Origin: Patescibacteria group bacterium
GTDB lineage: Bacteria > Patescibacteria > UBA1384 > JAMDBS01
Reading direction: 5' to 3'
Length of the DNA: 9,545 bases
NCBI GenBank assembly: GCA_023487325.1
Contig: JAMDBS010000142.1
Span: 1 to 9,545, forward strand
In this document: positions 6,063 through 9,545 of the stretch, in pieces
Layout of the letters: each line of letters starts with the position of its first letter
Numbering within the stretch: position 1 is the stretch's first letter
The notes under the pieces: generated by a model
Told to the model about the DNA's origin: nothing
The model's input: only the letters and a program-made list of their open reading frames with translations
Databases searched by the model: none
Program-made: the position numbers and the translations under genes

Positions 6063-8210
6063 TTACAGACTGCGGGAAAAAGAAACGCCCAAGTCGTCAT
6101 CGGAAAGGCCAGGCCTCCAGCCGCTGACACGGACACCATGGGCATCGAAATCGCCGACGAGGACAAGCCTGCCATCAGAGGAGCGACTGGATGTCCACGA
6201 CCATTTATCGGGCAATAAATACTCTTTGTTGGTTTGATAATAAGTTTCAATATCATATAAAGTTTCGTCGCGAGTTTGACGAGTTAGTTGAGTAATTTTA
6301 AGATTAGCTAATTTTTCGGCGGCCTTTTTCCATTCGGATTCTTTGGAACTGATAATGATTTTGGCAATGCCGACTTTTTCTTTGGCAAATTCAGCAATAG
6401 CTTCTTGATATTTTTTGGGTAAAGTTTTGCCGGCAAATACTTTATTTTTCACATAATCAATCAGTTGTTCGGTTTGTTCAAGATAATTTTTACTTGTCGA
6501 ATCCGGAATTATTTCTTTAGAAACTAGCGCCCAACGGGTAGTTGGCGCTTTTTCTAATGTTCTTTTTGTATTAGGTAATTCAAATTTACCCTCAGGAATT
6601 TTATCGCTGCGGAGAATGAGGAATTGGCCTAATTTTTGCGCGCTCTCCAACTCTTGACGAGAAAAGGGAATAGCGGGAATTTCCGTTGAATCGAGTTCAA
6701 CATCAAAGACTGTTTCCACTGCTTCTGGACCAAGGAAATCTTGACCGAAAATCTTTTTGGCTGTTTCTAATTGTTTAAGAATATCTGGTGAAAGCGTTGT
6801 TTCTTTACCGCGCAAAGCCGCTTTTACCGCCTCAGGAATTTTCGAATCCGCCATTAACCCCGCCAATTCTTTTTCGACCTTGTCTTGAAGCAAATTTTCG
6901 GGCTGAGGTACTCTTGTTTCGAGTGTTCTTCGTTTTGTCTCGGAGGCAGGAACATATGTAACATGGCTAATCAATTCTTCAAGTTTTTCCTTATCCGCTT
7001 CGCTTTCCAGCTTATTGGTGTAATAATATCGCAAAGCTTGCTGGAAAGTTTCGTTAATATCGCCATTGTAGAATTTTAAAACAAAATCTCTGACGCGTCT
7101 TGGCTCCATACGATCGTCATAAGTAAAGGGTTGAGGTTGGTCGGCAGCCAATGTTCTGGTTTTTAACATTTCTTTAGCGGCCTGATGAAATTCTTTATAT
7201 TTAGCGGTTATTTCGCTAATCCCGGGAATTTCTGCTAGCTGTTCTTTTGACAAAACCTGCTCGGGAGAAACAAGGAATGATCCTTTGAGAAGTTTTTCTG
7301 ATCCGGTTATTAAACTAAATAACGCGTCGGTGGCATGAGAAAAAGTCTCTAAGGGTAGGTCGGTTACCTCTTTTTGATAAACCCACCTTCGAAGTTGAGC
7401 CGGGTCAAGCGGCTCTCTGGCAAAATATCCCTTACCAGGAGGGTTCATTAAGCCAATAATTTTTGTCACTTCTTTATTAGCAATAATAGCTTCAGAAGCA
7501 TCTTCGGACAAGATAACGCTTTCGCCTCGCTCCAAGGCATCTAAAACCTCGTGTAAACGAATAAGGATATTAGGAGCGGCCGCATTAAGTTCGTCTAAAA
7601 TAATGACTTTGGTTTTTCCTTTTTCTTGTCTTAATCCTGAGGTTATTTTACCATCAGCAAAAATAAATTCCTGGCTTGTCAAAATTTCCGGATCCATTCC
7701 ACGAGTATGTTCGGTCCATGCAGATACTAAATCATGAAATTGTTCATCTGAAATCTTATTTCTATCAATTTTATATGGATTGGGAATATATCTGCCCATT
7801 AAATCCTCTACATCCGTGGCGCCGTTAAGATTGCAGTAATGCACCTCCCAACCAAGGTCGGAGCACATTTTCCTGGTAGTAGTGGTTTTGCCAATACTAG
7901 TTCCGCCTTCAACCAAAATCGGATCTCCTTGAAAAAAACTGATAGCGATCTTTTTTTGCAGTTCTAGCGAAAATTTATCGTTGATATAATCTTGATATTT
8001 TTCTCTCTGAGGAACAAATTCGCCGCTGGAATCTTTGGACTTTGGCAAACGAACACCTAAATAATAAACAGAATCCGGTGTTTCTTTGATTGGTTCTGTA
8101 TTTAATTCTTCTCGCGAAGGTTTTTCGGCTGTTTTTTCCGGTTCTTTTATCTTTTTTTCGGGTTTTCCTTCCGGAGATATAGCTCTAAATTGTTGCTCTG
8201 TTTCTAGCAT
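6063..8210 (-). CDS. MoxR/CobS-type AAA+ ATPase fused to a DGR-variable C-terminus (target 2)
   Basis: This 715-residue protein couples an ATP-driven remodeler to a hypermutated recognition end. Residues 1-70 are a charged, probably flexible N-terminus. The AAA+ domain spans about 72-400: Walker A GGTSIGKT (102-109), Walker B VIILDELN with D206/E207, sensor-1 asparagine N256 in GLMNPPGKGYF, and arginine-finger candidates R274/R275 in LDPAQLRRW. All are intact, so the ATPase should be active. The layout resembles MoxR, CobS and other AAA_5 ATPases that act with a vWA partner, and a CobT-like vWA gene lies two genes upstream. Residues about 475-672 are the same domain as in target 1, and about 675-715 are VR2, with diversified positions such as 677, 681, 684, 687, 691, 694, 696-697, 699, 701-702, 704 and 706. 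ATG at 8210 is preceded by AGGA at about 10 bases. No secretion signal is present, so it should act in the cytoplasm. Confidence 0.92.
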   Translation of the reverse strand: MLETEQQFRAISPEGKPEKKIKEPEKTAEKPSREELNTEPIKETPDSVYYLGVRLPKSKDSSGEFVPQREKYQDYINDKFSLELQKKIAISFFQGDPILVEGGTSIGKTTTTRKMCSDLGWEVHYCNLNGATDVEDLMGRYIPNPYKIDRNKISDEQFHDLVSAWTEHTRGMDPEILTSQEFIFADGKITSGLRQEKGKTKVIILDELNAAAPNILIRLHEVLDALERGESVILSEDASEAIIANKEVTKIIGLMNPPGKGYFAREPLDPAQLRRWVYQKEVTDLPLETFSHATDALFSLITGSEKLLKGSFLVSPEQVLSKEQLAEIPGISEITAKYKEFHQAAKEMLKTRTLAADQPQPFTYDDRMEPRRVRDFVLKFYNGDINETFQQALRYYYTNKLESEADKEKLEELISHVTYVPASETKRRTLETRVPQPENLLQDKVEKELAGLMADSKIPEAVKAALRGKETTLSPDILKQLETAKKIFGQDFLGPEAVETVFDVELDSTEIPAIPFSRQELESAQKLGQFLILRSDKIPEGKFELPNTKRTLEKAPTTRWALVSKEIIPDSTSKNYLEQTEQLIDYVKNKVFAGKTLPKKYQEAIAEFAKEKVGIAKIIISSKESEWKKAAEKLANLKITQLTRQTRDETLYDIETYYQTNKEYLLPDKWSWTSSRSSDGRLVLVGDFDAHGVRVSGWRPGLSDDDLGVSFSRSL
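6066..6188 (-). repeat. Variable repeat 2 (VR2)
   Basis: The core 6073-6188 aligns gaplessly to TR. It differs at 18 TR adenines (for example AAC to TCC, AAC to CTC, AAT to CGT, AAC to GGC, AAT to CTT), plus one non-adenine change at the outermost base, taken as the repeat border. It differs from VR1 at most adenine-derived codons, so the two targets were diversified independently. The 43 bases at 6051-6093 are identical to 4822-4864 at VR1, covering the IMH-side segment, stop codon and 12 bases beyond. No GC-rich hairpin follows. Confidence 0.96.
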
Positions 8211-8222
8211 AATAAAAATTTC

Positions 8223-8639
8223 CTAATCTTGATAAGTCAAACCGATATTGGGTAAAATATCGAATTCTTTTTTTTGAATATAAGACAAATTTTCGCGAGT
8301 TACTAAAAAAATTATGGCTGAATTACGATAATCAAGCGAACTGATTTCTGATTTCATTTTCTCGCTATTGAATATTTCTATTTGACCGGTAGGGTACTGT
8401 ATTAAAAAATCGTAAATATTTTTATCAAAATTTTTATCTAAAACTAAATAATTTTTATGCGGGTTTTTGATTAAAGACATTAATTCAAAAATGTCATTTG
8501 ACTTCTTAAAATTATTTTTAATTAGAATATTTTGCAATTTTCGCAATTCTGTTTCATCTTTGGCAATTCCCAAAGATATTTCTTTTTGGGAAGAAGTAAA
8601 ATTCAAGAATTCAATAAATTTTTGATCTGGATTATTCAT
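8223..8639 (-). CDS. Hypothetical protein between vWA and AAA+ genes
   Basis: This is a 138-residue protein that I do not recognise. It starts with a helical half (FIEFLNFTSSQKEISLGI, DETELRKLQNILIKNNFK) and ends with alternating short hydrophobic strands and helices (NYLVLDKNFDKNIYDFLI, SAIIFLVTRENLSYI, FDILPNIGLTYQD), suggestive of a small alpha/beta fold. No membrane or signal segment is seen. It starts 15 bases after the vWA stop and ends 12 bases before the AAA+ start, so it is almost certainly in the same transcript and likely part of the same machine, for example an adaptor. ATG at 8639 has no clear ribosome site, consistent with coupling to the upstream gene. Confidence 0.75.
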   Translation of the reverse strand: MNNPDQKFIEFLNFTSSQKEISLGIAKDETELRKLQNILIKNNFKKSNDIFELMSLIKNPHKNYLVLDKNFDKNIYDFLIQYPTGQIEIFNSEKMKSEISSLDYRNSAIIFLVTRENLSYIQKKEFDILPNIGLTYQD

Positions 8640-8654
8640 ACTATTTTTATACTA

Positions 8655-9545
8655 CTAAAACTTATCATAATTGGCAATAACTTCCCTAATCAAACCAGCC
8701 AATTTTTCTGACAGTTCTTTTGTACTGACATTAGCAATGCTGTTAGGGTAATATTTTTCTACATGTTTTGTTCCGGGTCCTATTCCTATTCCGATTAATT
8801 TTTGGTTGGTTTCTTTAAGCACTCTGTCTACTATTTTAGAAAGTTCGAATTGACTCCTGGGATGCATTGACGATTCTTCCGGCAAGCCGTCTGATAAAAC
8901 TATTAAAAATTTTTCTTTGGCTCGTTGTTTATTAAGTCGCTCCGATGCTTGTTCTAGTGCCCAACCGTCATCATTCCAGTTAGCTTTTCCGGTATCAGAA
9001 AAATCACGTACTTCTTCTAATATTCCGCCCATATTTTCTCTAATTTCTTGGGACATATTCTCGCCAAATTTTTGATATTCATAAATCCGATCGTTAAAAC
9101 CAAGTATTTCAGTATTTACCGACAGGCGATTAAGAACTTCGGAAATAACGATTTTGGCTTTGAAGTCTTCTTGAATTTTTTCGCCTCGCATGGAACCGGA
9201 AAGATCATTAAGTAAGGTAATAGCATAGTCTTTTTCCGAAGGTAATTCTCGTTTTTGCCAAGCCTTGCTTTCCACCACAGAAATTTCTTTGGCTTTTTCT
9301 TGAATTCTTTTTTTAATATCTATCCGTTTGCCAATTTTAAATCCGGACAGCCATTCGCCCGTACGCCTAGCCACAAATATCTCTCTTAAATCTTGTTCCA
9401 ATTTATCAATAATCGGCAAAAGTTCTCGACGATATTGTTCATAGATATTTAGATCTTTTTTCAGTGTTTTTTCTATTAAATCTCGATATTTTTTTAATTC
9501 TTTTGATTCCTGCTCTATTTTCCCCGATTCTTTTGTTTCTGCTAA
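8655..9545 (-). CDS. CobT-like vWA-domain protein, 5' end beyond window
   Basis: This is the probable vWA partner of the AAA+ protein. The frame is open to the right edge. A TTG at 9419 could be read as a start, but 42 further in-frame residues (including KIEQESKELKKYRDLIEKTL and YEQYRRELL) continue the helical region seen in CobT relatives, so the gene is taken as partial. The visible part has a helical, basic stretch (FVARRTGEWLSGFKIGKRID), the CobT-style lead-in, then the vWA domain. The MIDAS motif is intact as DLSGS within LLNDLSGSMRGEK (Asp and two Ser, coding near 9206-9195), and SDGLP supplies a later metal-site Asp. The blocks ILGFND, WNDDGWALEQASERL and LIGIGIGPGTKHVEKYY match the CobT C-terminal type closely. 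In CobS/CobT-like pairs the vWA subunit docks on the AAA+ ring and links it to the client. Cobalamin synthesis is not implied, since no other cob genes are present. Confidence 0.88.
   Translation of the reverse strand, partial: LAETKESGKIEQESKELKKYRDLIEKTLKKDLNIYEQYRRELLPIIDKLEQDLREIFVARRTGEWLSGFKIGKRIDIKKRIQEKAKEISVVESKAWQKRELPSEKDYAITLLNDLSGSMRGEKIQEDFKAKIVISEVLNRLSVNTEILGFNDRIYEYQKFGENMSQEIRENMGGILEEVRDFSDTGKANWNDDGWALEQASERLNKQRAKEKFLIVLSDGLPEESSMHPRSQFELSKIVDRVLKETNQKLIGIGIGPGTKHVEKYYPNSIANVSTKELSEKLAGLIREVIANYDKF

Noticed and set aside
6050..6256. Open frame of 68 residues over VR2 in another frame, and a similar one at 4746-4946 over VR1
   Set aside because: The two resemble each other only because they are shifted readings of the homologous VR ends of the real targets.
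8655..9545. Cobaltochelatase CobS/CobT for cobalamin synthesis
   Set aside because: Only the AAA+/vWA architecture matches. No CobN or other cob genes are present, and the ATPase carries a DGR target domain.
1..9545. Alternative genetic code with TGA as glycine
   Set aside because: No gene stop here is TGA, but all coding regions are intact under the standard bacterial code and glycine is encoded by GGN throughout.
1..9545. CRISPR array, tRNA, rRNA or insertion sequence
   Set aside because: No regularly spaced direct repeats, cloverleaf, rRNA signature or transposase was seen; the only repeats are TR/VR, the microsatellite and small palindromes.

Overview
The window is AT-rich bacterial DNA with almost every gene on the minus strand. 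Its mix is a RodZ-like protein, an FtsK with unusually frequent TTG starts nearby, and a diversity-generating retroelement (DGR) whose targets include an ATPase. This fits a member of the Candidate Phyla Radiation (Patescibacteria) best. That assignment is inferred from gene style, because no rRNA or taxonomic marker lies in the window. The standard bacterial code works for all genes.

Layout, left to right. Positions 1-2849 hold housekeeping genes: a truncated rodZ-like gene (15-617) and a complete ftsK (732-2849). The first 29 bases are an exact inverted copy of 391-419, so the left end is probably an assembly or amplification fold-back and the rodZ C-terminus is not real. Positions 3018-4833 hold the DGR core. 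It contains a reverse transcriptase broken by a one-base frameshift (3018-4129), which also carries a (TC)11 microsatellite and a hairpin. An accessory protein Avd (4079-4456) is on the opposite strand. The adenine-rich template repeat (TR) lies at about 4454-4579, followed by a structured non-coding stretch. Positions 4834-9545 hold the target operon, transcribed leftward: a CobT-like vWA protein (runs off the right edge), a 138-residue unknown, a MoxR/CobS-type AAA+ ATPase with a variable C-terminus (VR2), a 61-residue coiled-coil protein, and a shorter target with a variable C-terminus (VR1).

The DGR call can be checked base by base. Over a 116-base core, TR has 28 adenines. VR1 differs from TR at 15 positions and VR2 at 18, and all 33 differences fall on TR adenines. 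The only other mismatch is at the outermost base of VR2. Ten AAY codons and two AAG codons in TR lie at the diversified residues.

Working model (inference): the AAA+ protein and the vWA protein form a MoxR/vWA or CobS/CobT-like ATP-driven machine. The AAA+ subunit and a second, ATPase-free paralog of its C-terminal half each carry a recognition surface that the DGR rewrites. This looks like an intracellular, NTP-dependent recognition or conflict system rather than a classical surface adhesin. The reverse transcriptase is disrupted as assembled, so present-day activity is uncertain.
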